A program made the position numbers and the translations under genes. This document shows positions 1 to 15,715 of a stretch of DNA of 64,000 nucleotides, piece after piece. How positions within the stretch are numbered: the first letter of the stretch is position 1; each line of letters opens with the position of its first letter. Under the pieces are notes generated by a model. It saw only the letters and a program-made list of their open reading frames with translations, was not told where the DNA came from and made no database searches. The DNA is from Scylla paramamosain (taxonomy: Eukaryota > Arthropoda > Malacostraca > Decapoda > Portunidae). Where the stretch lies: positions 8,496,001-8,560,000 of the forward strand of contig NC_087152.1 in the NCBI RefSeq assembly GCF_035594125.1, written 5' to 3'.

Positions 1-77
1 ATTGACAGACATCACAATAAACACATCATAACTCACACAATAAAAGAAATGGTGGGTCTATTCTGGATGAAGTATCA

Positions 78-1856
78 TCAAGTAATTCCAGGAGCGCCGA
101 GCTTGGGGTCACTTAGAGGGCTTATGACTATGTGGATCTTGAGTGAGTCACATGGTTCTTGTAGATATCTTTTCCTTTCCTGACAAACAGAAGACAGTAA
201 ATTGAGTTATCATATAAAATATGAATAACATGAAAAATTGTGAAAAATGCAAAATAAAATTACTCTAGCAAAATATACAGAACTGATAAATGTTATAGTA
301 CATATGCAAACAGATGATCACAATAATGGATTAAGAAACAAAAAAATCATAAGGATATGTGAAGAGCAATTATAAACTTCAACTGATTTATATAATATTG
401 ATAAAAAGGAGCATGTAGTTTAGTACTCTAACACAGATGTAGTTTTAAGGATTACAAACTGGATAAAATGAATATAAGAGAAAGATCTACAAACAACAAG
501 AGGAATAAAAATTGTCCTGCAGCATTCTTATTTTCAGCTGTCTCACAAAAACGTATTATTTTTGGTGGCTTTTGTTATATTTGTGGTAAAAAAAGAAAAA
601 AAAACACTCATAAGAAACCTTTAGTCTTTTCACTAGTTGGAAAATAATGCTTTGCAGCAGAGGGCATCTCATTCATATCCATTGTTTCAAACAATATACT
701 CAATTTCATGATGGAGGAATCTAATCTTGATCTATGACCATGAAATAACAATAAGATCTCCTTTCCTTTTATAATAATAGCAGAAATTAGATGTCAACAC
801 AAATTAAGGAGTTGTGACCTCACTGTCCAGCAGGAACAGAATCCTATCAAAATTACACTTCTGTGTATACGGTCAACAATTCTACCCTTATCTAAATGTG
901 TGTCAGGGGAAGGGGGGGAGTGAAGAAGACCATTGAACACCTGAGAGTAGAAAGCAACAGGTATGAGGATCAAAGAAGCTAACTTTTGACAGCAGTAATA
1001 GTCATCAATGAGGAGGAAGAATGGCATAGGAGGTTTGAAGAAGACAGAGGGATCAGCACAGTACTAGTATGATATGGAGATAAACTGAAATTGAAAAAAA
1101 ATATAAAATGTATTAAAAAAATTTTAATAGAGCTGGGAAAAGGGACTACGGAAGCAGTATAATAGTGAAAAGGAGCAGTGTGAGAAACAACAGAAGCAAT
1201 GATCAGATTACCTAACAAGTTACAAAGCAAAAGAAGTCACAAGAAGCCCTGTGACAGAGGATGACATATGCATCATGTGCAGGAAAGAACCACTGGCTCT
1301 TTTTTGCTCACTTTCCAAGTTATGCTTGGATGCTAAAGCAAATTTTGCTTGATATTTATGCTTGTCTTATGAACTGATCATATACAAAGTTAATTGTAAA
1401 CCACAGTACTAATGTATAAATATGTGCATCCCATACATAGCTGTGTCCAATTGTACTTACTAGATTCAACCAAGTTATCTTAAGGTTGGAAACAAGTATA
1501 TGACAATATTCCCAACAATAAGAGCTCCTTATACTTACTGGAGGATCATTCAGGTTGTCAAAGGGGAGAATGTCATCCAGATTCAACAAGTTGTCATCAG
1601 CAGAAAATATATAGTTAGTAGACACCACATTAACTATGTACTCAATCCCTTCTTGCATTGCAAAAACTAGCACTGCCACTCTGACTCTTGCATATTCCAC
1701 ATCCTTTGCTGTGACTGCCAGTCTGACTGTCCTTAACACTGCTTCAGGCACCTCTACTGTTCCTTGCCACACAATCAAGTAAAACTTCCGAAACCAAACA
1801 CCCTGGAGAAAGACAGATATCATGTAAAAAAAAAATAATAATAAAATAAATAAATA

Positions 1857-1939
<83 letters not shown>

Positions 1940-4900
1940 GGATTAAGATATCAATAAAAAAGCCACTTGTCATCCAGTTGATCTATGCTTCAATTTTCTC
2001 TTAAATCATGTAATTCAGAATCTAATTTTGCTGGCTCAATTACATTCTGATGATAGTTGGACATGGGTAAAATCAAATAATATAAAGTAAGATACAAATA
2101 ACATTACTGTAGGACTACAAATAGGCTAGAATGACTGAAAAGAAACTAATAATGACAGGAAATTCTACACCCCAAACAGGAAAACTTACCTTCGGGTAAA
2201 GCTCAACTATCCACTCCAGCTGCGTGTCACAGTCCAGCTCTGAGGCAGAAGCTGGTGTTGAGAAAACAAGAGTTCTAGTGTGATATGCAGGGAGGCAAGG
2301 CAAGTTGTCCACAGTGAGGCTTGCACTCCATTGCTCTGCTGTGTATAGCCGTGGGGTGAACAAGAGACGATTGGAAGGCTCAGGATCCCTTATTATCTCT
2401 TTCACACGATCCCATTGGCCTGCAGGCAATGAAGATTCAATAGTGGAATCTTTTCTATGTAAGGGAATTACATAAAATAGATCCTAAAAAGAAAGGGGTA
2501 ATGCACCAGTTAGACACAATCAAATCCATGAACTCTCATTACCTATGCAGGAATCACGATACAAAAACTGCTTGTGGGAGAAACATGGAATCTGTGATGG
2601 AATACACTAATAATACCATATTTGATGGCTCATAAGATGCACCTTTTCTCCAAAAAAAAAAGTTTCAGGAAATGAGCCTGTGTCCTATGAGGCCAAGGTT
2701 CAGCATTAAGGCAGTGGTTGGTGGTAAGTCTATGGCAACAGAGGCTCTAAAATCAAACCCCAGACATCTTCGCACATGTAAACAAAGTGATGATTGGTAC
2801 TACACCACAAAACAACTCTTTCTTTCAAGGTAACAATATATAATAGGTCATACTTACTGGTAATTCACATAGAATGACACCAGTCAGGAAGAATTTGCCT
2901 GAGTTACCATGCACCATGCATTGCATGTACCAAAACAAACACACAATCAGTTACGTGCCAAACCTGGTGAAACGGGCAAGCTTCACTGCATTCTTTACAG
3001 TGTGATGCCATTACTCCTTGAGGTAAGACACACTTTCATATAATTAAAATTGCACCTATCTTTTAACATTCTTATGAGCAAACTTTATTACCCCTGTAGT
3101 CTCTCACAGACACTGCCGATGCCATATGCCAGGTACATGTTTACATCTCACAACAGAATTGGTACGCTGGCTACTAGCAAATATTAAAGTTTTTATGTGC
3201 AAAATATTGGGATCTAATAATGATCTAAAATGCATGTGAGAATCTTCAAAGGTCAGGTGAAATCCTTCACTTCATATTCAGAGCTTAAATCTACTCATTT
3301 ATCTTTTTTTTTTCATTTCAATGTCTGCCAAAACTGGGCGCATCTTATGAGCCATCAAATACGGTAATTCATACATATTCTAATAAAGACAAAATTATGG
3401 AATGAGGTCCCCATTGTGAAACCTTTAAATACTTGTAATGGCAAATATATATGTCAGTATATTTACCTATAACTAAATCATCATTGTAGAAGGTCTTGCA
3501 TACCTGAGTGAAATGACATTCCAATGGCCATGCGTGTGACAAAAAATTCTTTGTACTTGATAGTCAGTGGCACCAACAACAAGTCTGCCAACTGTCTTGG
3601 AGTCATCATTGGAAATCGGACAAACTTCATCACCTATTGGTATTATAAGAAGAAACTTATTACTATTAAACTGTAGTTAACCTTTTTAAAGGGAGAAAAA
3701 GATTAGGAAGCACAAAAGATAACAATTTTCACTTAACATTACACTAACCAGCATGATGAATTCACCATACACATTTCCAGTGGCAGTCCAGACAAACTCT
3801 GGACAGAAACAATTGCCTATGTTTCCTCTATTAAACAAGACAAACTGGTGACAGACTGGTCATCTGAATATGTCAATAAGATAAAAAGGCAAAAAGTTAT
3901 GAGCTTAAAATATTCTTTCAATATCAAGGAGCTGGTCCCTCAAAAAACTGAACTGATTTAAATGAGTTCAAAGACTGCAAATCTCCCTCAAATGTTTTTT
4001 TTCTCTCTTTTTATAATTCTTTTTACAAGACCTATATACTTCAGCATTTGCAGCAAACTATACAGTTTTACTCATTTCTGCATCATTTCTCACTGTAACA
4101 AACTCCCATCTCTAATTGCCTGCAGGACCATTACCAGCACCTCCATGTTTGTGGCTGACTTGAAATTCATTTACCACACCTTAGAGCCATAAAGAACATG
4201 CCCATAAACTACAAACTCAAAAAGTAAGGAACACTGACCTCATATGTTAGCCATTCCATACGATCAACAGAATCAAAGGAACTTGTGCTAGAGTCCCGCC
4301 TAAGGTGTAGCTTACAACAGGATACACCACTTGAAGTTGTACCAGGAATGTAAGATGCAAGACCTGTGGGTGGCTCCCCTGGGGTTGTCACAGGAGATGG
4401 ACTCATGAGTTTCTCTGCCTGCTGATGTAGCCAGGATACAACAATGCTGTGGGCAGAGATGTGTGCAGTTAGTTAACTTTATGCACAATACACTAAGGCA
4501 ATATGAAAGGGTTTCACAGACTGTATGGAAAATCCCGTGACTCAGTACAATCTTTGGTATTTACAAATGCACTCAGGAGATGAGGGGTACAGAAAAAAAA
4601 TATGTGAAGGAATTGAACAAAAACTACTGGGAAACTCTACCACTATAAAGCTAAATAAAGCCATTAAAACTAGATAGAAATAATCCTAGATTTGCCAAAG
4701 ATATTGTTCTTCTAATGAGAGAATCAATAAGTGAGTAACAACAGATTTTACAAAAAGGCATGAAATTAAAGATGATAAAGAAAGAAAATGTTTAGGAATA
4801 TATCTGCTTAAGCTAAAAAATAAGCACCAGTCTTAATCATGACAGGAAATCAAGAGAATAAAGACAGAATGGAATGCTTTTTTGGGTTATCAAACCAGTG

Positions 4901-7900
4901 ATTGTAATCTACACACTATCATCAAAGAGTAAGTGCATTCTGCCAGTTATAATATATGGATTTGAAATCTGAAGTCCTACAAAAGTCCTAGGACAAAAAT
5001 TTTGCAGTGCTCAAAGGGAATAGAATAGTTGGTATAACAGTGAGACATAAGAAGAGGAAACCATGGATTTGCAAGCAGACTAAAGTTGAAGACACCCTGA
5101 CTGCAATTAAATGAAAAAGTAGATGTGGTCAAGATGGGTCATTTGTCAAGCATATAACAGACAGACAATTAAGGGAACCAACTAAGTTGAGAATTTGAAA
5201 AATATAAAAAAATGCAAAAATCATCTTATGACATCCTTAGGCTCTGTGCATATGATAATTTGTCATCTTCATTTTAATGCTGTTTAAATAACCATTTAAA
5301 TGGCCACCCCACTCACACTCAGTTGCCCAGTCAATGTCATTGTAGGTCAGAGATGATTGTAAGAATAAATAAATAAATAAATAAATAAAAAAGTTTATGA
5401 ACAGCTTTCTTTATAATGGAGTATGGAAGTTTCCTCTCACAGCTCAGCAGAGTGGGGGCAAGGAACACTCAAAGAGCCTCAGTACTAGTCAGTGCATGTT
5501 GTACACACTTAGAGAGAGGGAAGGGTTTGTGACACTCTCCTTCATCAACTTCTTTACCCATTTAGCATTCACTCACTCCCCACTTAATGCTCCCTTTCAC
5601 CACAATGGGTAAGAGGAAGTCTTACCTTACCCAAAGGTGTGAGGTACTGGCAAAAGCACACTAGATATTAGCTGAGAACAGAGCACATGCATCAGTGTGG
5701 CGCGCCCTCATTGTAACAATGAAGTGTGCAATGTTCCATCCAAGAGATTTCAGATGCCAACAAAACAAGTAATTTATAAATCTAACACTTGCAATTATGG
5801 CTTAAAATCATCTACAACTCAAAACAAATACATTATAATACTTGGCACCTAAGAATTTCAGTATTACATAGCTATATATGTGGATGAAAAGTGCATGAGC
5901 ATTTCTTTAAATTTTAAAGCCCTGTATTGTGCTATTGAGGCCTATTTCTCTGCCATTTATTGTCTGATTTTGATGATTCTGGTGTCAATTGAAAGGGAAT
6001 TAAAATACCTAAAAATCATGTAGCAGAATTTTGATTGTGTATTTAGTTTTTCCTAGCTTAAGAGAAATATCTGGATGAGAAAAAATTTTGGATTTTTTTT
6101 TCTCGACAGCAAAACCAAAAATGAAAATTGTCACATCATTTTCTTAGAAAACCATCACAGTATCTTGTGACAAGTTTTCAAGAAAATCCAAGAAAAACTT
6201 CTCAAAATATGTAAAAATCTAAACATAATTTTTTTTATTTTCACTAAAAGGAAAACTATTGCTCCAAATTTAATGAGACATACATATAATTCAACTAAAA
6301 GAACTTTATAACTCATACTCATAAAAAATTGGTGCAGTTTCATTTATAAATAATGAAAATGGAAAATATTTGGTCGATCCCCTTCAGGTAATCAAAGACT
6401 GACATATGACAGTGCCGAGAACTAGATGGAAAGATGAGGTCAGCAGTTTTGCTGGACAACTTAGAATAGAAAGACAGCAGACAGAAACATATGGAGAAGG
6501 AGAAGAGAAGGCCTTTGTCCTGCAGTGGAATTGTAGAGGCTAATAATGAAGTTATGTTTCATACTTGAGTCAAGCAACTGAGATGGTACAATCACATATT
6601 TCTTTTCAATAACCAATATGAGCCTACTGCAGGCCAAGAGCTTGCCTAATGGTTAAAACGGTGTGTCATGCCATATACCACACAACAGTGACTCAGTATT
6701 TTGGCAGGGTTGCTAGCTGGATTGTTTTGTTGTAAAATCAAAGTTCACCAGCTAATGTCCTGCACCTATTCTCTGTTACAGGAACAGGAAAGTGTCAAAT
6801 GAGATTTCCAAAGTCTGAGCTGAGTACGATAATTACCACACAACCAGGCCAACCATGATCATATTGCAACCAATATTTTATTGGAACAAATCTCTTATGA
6901 AACTTGACCATGAAACTTACTTGTAAAGAGTCATCTCGTCATGCACTACTACATCATTTTCTGATAGCACAGTAGTCAGAAGCTCTAGATCACAAGAAGC
7001 AAAGTCATCATGTGTTGCCACTTGCTCTAGATTCCACTTGAAGTGATTTAAGCACACTGAAGAAATATCTGAGTGGCCACAGGTGAGGGTGTACTGTAGC
7101 CACGCAATCAAGTAGTTTTGCTTTGATGCTGATACTATATTCAATTTCATGTACTTGATACATGTTTCTATTAAATCCTGAAAGATAAAAAGATTCATTT
7201 AAAATCAGAGCATCAGATAAACCATGAATATAATGAATTATTCCTCTAATGGATTCAGTGTTAAAAGAATTTTGGATATTATGGACATATTCATGCATTC
7301 CCTTTCATCAGCTCAGACACTGGGCTCCCCAGCCACTGAATCCATATCACACAGTCTGATTTATATGTCAATTATCTTCGAGTTTCACTACCATGCAGAG
7401 CATGAGCATACATTCCTTGAGTGCATTATGATCAGTCTGTCTATCTATATAAAGCAAAAGGATGTAGCAATCCTATTAACCACTGCAGTTGGTCCATATT
7501 ACCTTGTGGTGCAATCAACTTGTGTCTCAGACTGTGAGACACAAGGTGTAAATTTTTTTTTTTTTTTCCTGTATATGTCAAAGTAAATGACTGAAAAAAA
7601 AGACATGTTGTGGGGGGTGGGAATGATTCTCATAATTTTTCATTTCACTGCAATGGGCAAGGCACTGAGAAGATTCTTCCTAAATGAAGTAATTGGGTCA
7701 ATGAATGTGCATTAATGTGGTATGAGGTATATAACAAAACTTAAATCTACATTAAAGGCAGACAGCTTTACAGTCTGCATGAAAAGTTACCAAGCCAATA
7801 GTTTTGGTTGCACATTACCAGTCAGATCACAAAAAAAAAATTAACAAATTCTAACTCCACCCAGTACTTAATATTTTATTGTTTCCTTGTTTCTTGAGCA

Positions 7901-10900
7901 CCTCTCTGAGACATTCTGGTACTCTAGCAGCTAAATTTTGAAGTTTCTAAGGTTTAAATTCTGCCCAACATTTGCTAAGCTCTTTTTCCAGCTTAGAGAG
8001 TGTGGCGTTACAGTCTCATAATTTGACCTTAATTACACCCTATAAATTTCCTAGTGAAAAAAATCTTGTGAACTGCCAGGCCAATCTTTTATGGTGTTGA
8101 CTTCACAGTTATCTAACCATTCCTTAACAATTTTAGCAGTATGAGCTGGTGCCTCATCCTGTTGGAAAATTTTAGTTTTGGTTATTTCAAACAATGACTC
8201 AAGGTTATCCATTGAGTTCCAAATACGCTTCTTTAGTGACAGTAGTGTTTTTCGGGAACACAACAATCACTGAGGCCATTGAAAGTAAAACATTCCCAAA
8301 CCATTAAACTCTGAGGGTGTTTTGTAGTTTACTGAGTGTAGTGGGGGTCAATGGGATCAGACCCTGGGCACCTGTACACTCTGGTAGATGTTGTACCACT
8401 CACACAAAAAGTGCTTTCATCAGACCACAATACTGTATGCCACTTATCTAAGGTCCAATCTTGATATTTCTTTGGAAACTGGATCCTTTTCTTTCTCTGT
8501 GAATCATTTATAAGTGGCTTTTTATTTGTGTGGTAACTGCAGTACCCAAGGTCACAGCGCAAAGTATAACAGACAGTGTGGAGAGAGACACCAGCTAATA
8601 TATTAGGATTCCCTTCCCTAATTTGGTATCCTGTAAGGCTGGGACTGACCTCCAGCTGACTCCTGAGAAGTGTCCTTGTTCTCTTAGGTACCTTATATGG
8701 CCTTCCAGATGGCTTTTGTGGGAACGGTAAACTTTTGCTCCTGCCAGCTTTGAATTTCTGTATTAGCTTCTGGACAGTGCAGAGCTTCAACCCCTTTTGA
8801 GTGCATTTCTTTGCTACTAAGACCTGCATTATGGAGATCTATGAAAGCTTGAATAGTTTTCTCATCAGTGTGCTTTCCACCCATGTCTACTAGGCTATGA
8901 TGCATAAAAACAGAAGTGCATTATGAGAGCAGAAAGCAGGAAAAGCAAATAAGGCAGTACCATATATCAGCTCTCTTTGACAACTGATACTGTACAGAGG
9001 AGCATCTCCACCCCATACTGTGAGAAGAGGTGGATGTACCAGATGTACAAAATCTCTCTCAAACCTCTCAGCTTTTGCGGCAGAATTACAGTCTACACGA
9101 AAAGTTACCATGCCATTCCTGTGATGTGGTACTTTTCACACAGACAATACATTGCCACATAAGTAAACGTACAATGCATTGGCATCTAAAGCTTAAGCTG
9201 ACAAAAAAAAAAAAAAAAAGTAAAGATGCATTGGCATCTAAAGCTTAAGCTGACAAAAGAAAAAAAGTAAAGTTAGTCACACTCTTGATATTGCTGTCTG
9301 GAAGCTTCTAGGCTCAAGATACTTTACTAACTCATGGCAGTCACACCACAAGCAACAAGGTTTCAAGGTTTTATGATATCAAAAAGTAAAGAAAGCTGCT
9401 TAAAATCTGATTTTTTAATTATTATCCCTATAAGATGTGCAGATGACAACACTCAAAATAAGAATAAAGCATGAATTTCACAAATAGGAGTTCTAAGTTC
9501 TTTAGAATGCAGTGCAGCTGAGTCAACAACCTGTCTAGCAATTGAATTGTACATCAACAAGAACTTAACTTCACATAATTTTCATCTTGTCAAACATTAC
9601 CTTCTTAACTTCACATTATATTCATCTTGTCCAACATTACTTTTCTATCTCTCTAATGTCTCATTCCTTCCTTAAGTGTCACTGTTCCTAAACATGGTGG
9701 CTGTGACAGAAGAGGCTTCAGCTTCCTTATCTAAACATTCACTCCATGCTTGTGTGAACCCTGCCCCTCTACTAGCTACTCTTTTACAAAATGAACTTAC
9801 CTTAACATTATATTTATCTGCTAGAGCTAATATTGGTAGGACGGTGGTATGTGACACCTTTAGGCGACCAGTGTAGAGATAGCGCAAGAAAAGCTCAAAC
9901 ACCTCCACACATTCGGTAGCCTCTTGGAGTACTATTCGCTGTTCTCTACTTTCATTCCAACGAGGATTCATCAACATAACCTGCCAGAGGAAGGTAATGG
10001 ATAATACTAACATACTATGCATTTTGACCATCATCATCTTGAAAACTCTTACATGTCTACAAGTGTACAACTCATAACACTACTTAGATAAATCACACAT
10101 AAATGAAGAACATGCTAGTGCAAAATAAATTTCTAAATTTACTTACAAACTAATTCCTAAGCCATAACTGTACAACTTAATTATCTCTTTTCTATTCACA
10201 AATTTGCTCTTAACCCTTACCATCTGGGGACGTATAAATACATCCTGGTGGCTACCCACTCCCATTCAGAGACGTATATAAATATCCTGTTTCAATTTGG
10301 TTTACCATTGATTTAAGACATTTTGAAGCAAAGAAAATGAATGTGGGTAACTTAAGAAGTTATTCTGCAGCTAAGAACATACTATTTTCCCATTATTTTT
10401 TTTCTTTTTGTTCTGTAAAACAATGATCTATTGGGATGATTGATTTTGCAACAGCAACAGGATCATTGGCCAGTGCACTTATATGCCATCATAATACGTG
10501 GTTTCAATATTACTAGAGTTTTCAGATACCTCTTTACACACACACACAGACATTTTTCTTTCAAAAGAAACTTTATAATATTGATGTGAAATGCAAACTG
10601 CAAAGTTCAGTAACATGTGGAATTGATTCAGCAATCTAACAGTGTATAATACAAACTAAATGTGTAATTACACTTGGTGAGAAAGGAAATTATATAAGAG
10701 ACTGTGGATGATGCATTTCAAAGTTGGTGTGCACAGCTGATACCCTGGGTACAGGGCCTGGAGCAATTTTAATCTCTCAGGGCAAGTGGGTTAACATTCT
10801 TTATGTTCAGAAGGACACCTCTCACATCAAACAGCCAAAAACCTCTCAAGGAGAAACAAGTGAATACAGCTGCTTGTTCTTCATTCAGGCAAAAATATTC

Positions 10901-11745
10901 ATCTATGAGAAAGTGAATACTGCTCCTTGTTCTTCATTCGGGCAAAAATATTCATCTACGAGAAATTAATAGTTACCCCCACCTGGAAGACATCTGAGGA
11001 GGCACACAGAATGAGGCGATGGGCAGGAAACTCTCTCTCACCCACCACCAGCACTATGTCACTCATCAGCCGTTCAGCATACAGTCCAGCAATCTTCTCC
11101 AACACACTCCCAGAGTTATCTATCTGGAAGGAGCACTGATTTATTAGTTACTTAACCACTTGATTTCCTATTCATAAACTTCCTTCAAGATAGAGGCAAC
11201 TAATATCTGAGCAGCACTACTAGCATTCCATAACTCTTGTATTCATCTGTCATATTTCTTTTGCATGCTATCTTCATTATTTTCTTCCATCTTCCAAGAG
11301 TAGGATACACAATGTAGGTGCAAAAGGTTGATCTGGTGTTTACTCTTTACAGAACAGAGAAGTGATTTACTTAAATTCTGGTAGCCAGAACTGCATGAAA
11401 ATCCAGATATAAAGACAAGTAAGGAGTTTTCATCTATTCACATTCAAACAAATAATTCTACCTTCTTCCTTTACCATGCCATAAGAAGTGTTTAAAAGGT
11501 TCTACTGTGTGAACTGTTCTTGAGATATGGAAATTAATTATATTTAGAAATTCAAAATCTACATAAAACAAAAATCTAACTTACAAAAATAAAATACTTA
11601 CTTGACATTGAGCTGTATTATAGCCATGCATGGGATTTGTGCCCCCGTGGTTAGTACCTCTGGAATCAGCTTTCCTAGAAGGAGAGCTGCGGCCCTGCTC
11701 ATTATCATCATTTGCACCAAACATGTTTGAAATGCGAGCAAACAT
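78..11745 (-). CDS. BTBD17: BTBD17-like BTB/POZ-BACK domain protein, nine coding exons
   Basis: Coding exons in transcript order are 11745-11602, 11123-10983, 9980-9801, 7177-6921, 4446-4239, 3633-3504, 2449-2190, 1802-1539 and 179-78 (TGA). All have GT-AG borders and compatible phases, giving 561 residues. The first ATG of exon 1 opens MFARISNMFG and follows an acceptor, so a non-coding exon probably lies upstream. The BTB fold spans about residues 49-155 (SDIVLVVGEREFPAHRLIL, then LFLRYLYTGRLKVSHTTVLP). A BACK region follows (about 156-350), with FVRFPMMTPRQLADLLL matching the AIRYPMIPPAQL stretch of vertebrate BTBD17. The C-terminal part ends YLQEPCDSLKIHIVISPL, like the BTBD17 tail. Unlike human BTBD17, I see no N-terminal signal peptide, and a Ser/Thr/Pro-rich loop of about 60 residues (255-310) interrupts the BACK region. 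The function of this family is poorly known. The domain call is firm; orthology with BTBD17 is likely. Confidence 0.85.
180..1538. other. BTBD17-like intron 8, no recognisable content
   Basis: AT-rich single-copy-looking intron. Short ORFs on both strands show no domain. I see no element with terminal repeats here. Confidence 0.5.
1862..1938. repeat. (AT)n microsatellite
   Basis: About 75 nt of pure AT dinucleotide, preceded by an (AAAT)n-like run, in BTBD17-like intron 7. Confidence 0.95.
2190..2483 (-). CDS. BTBD17: BTBD17-like exon 7 with two candidate 3' splice sites
   Basis: Exon 6 ends in phase 1 (TCACTCAG, then gtatgc). Only an acceptor after AAAAG, giving an exon start at 2449, restores the frame (G plus AT makes Asp, then STIESSLPAGQW). 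A much stronger acceptor (ctttctttttag) lies 34 nt upstream, giving a start at 2483. It opens a stop-free extension in phase 0 (DLFYVIPLHRK) that would fit only if exon 6 were skipped, because exon 5 also ends in phase 0. I chose 2449 for the main form. Confidence 0.6.
2614..3366. mobile_element. Non-autonomous DNA transposon with TACCGTATTTGATGG ends (longer copy)
   Basis: Begins taccatatttgatggctcat and ends with the inverse, gagccatcaaatacggta. The inner part is about 80-90% identical by eye to 37460-37776. The TIR style (CCGTATTT...ATAAGAYGCACC) resembles ISL2EU/PIF-type elements; that family assignment is from memory and tentative. No transposase ORF remains. It lies in BTBD17-like intron 6. 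Confidence 0.65.
4640..5200 (+). pseudogene. Non-LTR retrotransposon remnant, region downstream of the RT
   Basis: One frame reads LPVIIYGFEI, stop, SPTKVLGQKFCSAQRE and later an MKKxMW segment. This is the C-terminal pattern of LINE reverse transcriptases (YGSETW ... RR.ER ... KW.WAGH). Many stops and shifts make it a fossil. The tail of the same ORF appears to resume at 6385-6545, so the roughly 1.2 kb between them may be a later insertion. It sits in BTBD17-like intron 4, antisense to the gene. Confidence 0.55.
5201..6384. other. Unassigned 1.2 kb between two pieces of one LINE remnant
   Basis: Holds an (AAAT)n run at 5363-5390 and AT-rich DNA. I found no terminal repeats or domain. Its position suggests it was inserted into the LINE copy, or that the LINE is two separate fragments. 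Confidence 0.3.
6385..6545 (+). pseudogene. C-terminal end of LINE ORF (RTRWKDE motif)
   Basis: Reads TVPRTRWKDEVSSFAGQLR, then a tail ending FVLQWNCRG and a double stop. This is the typical end of LINE ORF2-like proteins (TRWKDDI..F.G ... EAFVQQW). Same strand as the 4640-5200 remnant. Confidence 0.5.
7771..9147 (-). mobile_element. Tc1-like transposon, inactive copy
   Basis: The ends read cagtctgcatgaaaagttacc on the left and, inverted, ttgtctgtgtgaaaagtacc on the right. Each is next to TA, the Tc1/mariner target. The 1377-bp length is usual for the family. Inside is a broken transposase on the minus strand. It lies within BTBD17-like intron 3. Confidence 0.75.
7990..8893 (-). pseudogene. 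Tc1-type (DD34E) transposase pseudogene
   Basis: Three pieces in different frames form one protein. The N-terminal HTH starts MGGKHTDEKTIQAFIDLHNA. The middle holds GRPYKVPKRTRTLL, HTVCYTLRCDLGY and WSDESTF (first catalytic Asp). The C-terminal part holds IFQQDEAPAHTAKIV (second Asp), then a decayed WPGSSQDF where WPPQSPDLNPIE is expected. The third catalytic Glu cannot be seen. At least two frameshifts make it non-functional. Confidence 0.8.
9174..9272. repeat. Tandem duplication, two units of about 50 nt
   Basis: gcattggcatctaaagctta followed by an A-rich tail and gtaaag occurs twice in a row, nearly identical, just outside the right end of the Tc1 copy. Confidence 0.85.
9556..9642. repeat. 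Diverged tandem duplication of about 42 nt
   Basis: cttaacttcacataattttc and cttaacttcacattatattc each lead into cttgtc(a/c)aacattac, two adjacent copies in BTBD17-like intron 3. Confidence 0.6.
10876..10967. repeat. Tandem duplication of about 48 nt
   Basis: The phrase ttgttcttcattc(a/g)ggcaaa and the following atattcatctaygagaaa occur twice, ending about 15 nt before the splice donor of BTBD17-like exon 2. Confidence 0.8.
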
Positions 11746-11815
11746 GGCACTCTGTTAAAGTCTGCTGTGACGAATATATCTGAAATTTGAACTGAAATTA
11801 AAAGAGTAAAGTGCA

Positions 11816-11816
<1 letters not shown>

Positions 11817-11902
<86 letters not shown>
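11817..11902. repeat. (TA)n microsatellite
   Basis: About 85 nt of pure TA, 70 nt upstream of the BTBD17-like start codon in transcript orientation. Confidence 0.95.
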
Positions 11903-14600
<2,698 letters not shown>

Positions 14601-15611
14601 ACGCCCCCAACCTCCAGTATCGATATTTTGAATGTCAGCTCAGCATTGAAAATGTCGTTACAGCTGAGAAAACAACATTCATTTCAATATGTTGGGGAAA
14701 AATAAAACTGAAGACAGACATTTTCATATAGCATTTACACATACAAGATCATTAAACGTCTGGCAGATCCGCAAAGCTGCTCTCCGATGGCCAGCTTCAT
14801 TATCTGCCCTTTTTTTTTTTTTACTTCAAATATTTCCATATTTACGAAGATCGTCCTCTAACATGGATGCCTTGATACCAAGATGAAAAATAAAAAGCAA
14901 AACATAGATATACCATTTATTTTCAAGAAGTAATAACAATAACAACTGTCCATATTTTATGTCATGTGAACGAAGATTTCGGCGTGAAAGAAGAGAACCT
15001 CTAACGTCTCTACCCTTTCCAACTTCACTGCGGTTGCAAGCCGCTACACACCATAATAACAATGGATTGATCTATAATAAAGGAAAAAAAATAATACCGA
15101 CAACACAGTTCTTTTTGGTATACATCGCATGTTTTTTTTTTTTTTTTTTTCCCCGAACAAAGTAAGCCACTTGTCTTTGACCATCCAATTTGGGTTCAAA
15201 CCAAGACCTTACAGCAATCTCCTGTTCATCTTACATATTTTTAAAAATAGCAGGCCAGAAAATAAACTGATTCGGCAGTCCCACCAATCAAAAGATAATT
15301 TTTGGTATTCTATGGTGTTTGCCATCATGGTAAACTCGAGCTACATAGTTATGGAACCAGTGCGTGCCCTTTCTCCAATAAGCCTTCCATCTCTTCTGAT
15401 CCTTAGTGGATTATCTTATTGGTATATAATAGTTTCCAAATGAAGGGCGGCTGTTGACGATCAACTGGAACAAATCGGTCACCACAATGATGGGTTGGAT
15501 GTATTATGTCGTAGCCTGTCGAGTTTCTTATGTTTAATTTTTGTTTGATTTTGGAGTCTGTTTTTTTTTTTTTTTATGGTTTCTAAAAATACGGTTATTT
15601 TTTTTTTTATT

Positions 15612-15715
<104 letters not shown>

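Noticed and set aside
3459..3503. Extension of BTBD17-like exon 6 to a second donor (ttatag/gtaaat)
   Set aside because: The reading frame meets TGA after GMQDLLQ. The open alternative frame (VCKTFYNDDLVI) is not in phase with exon 6.
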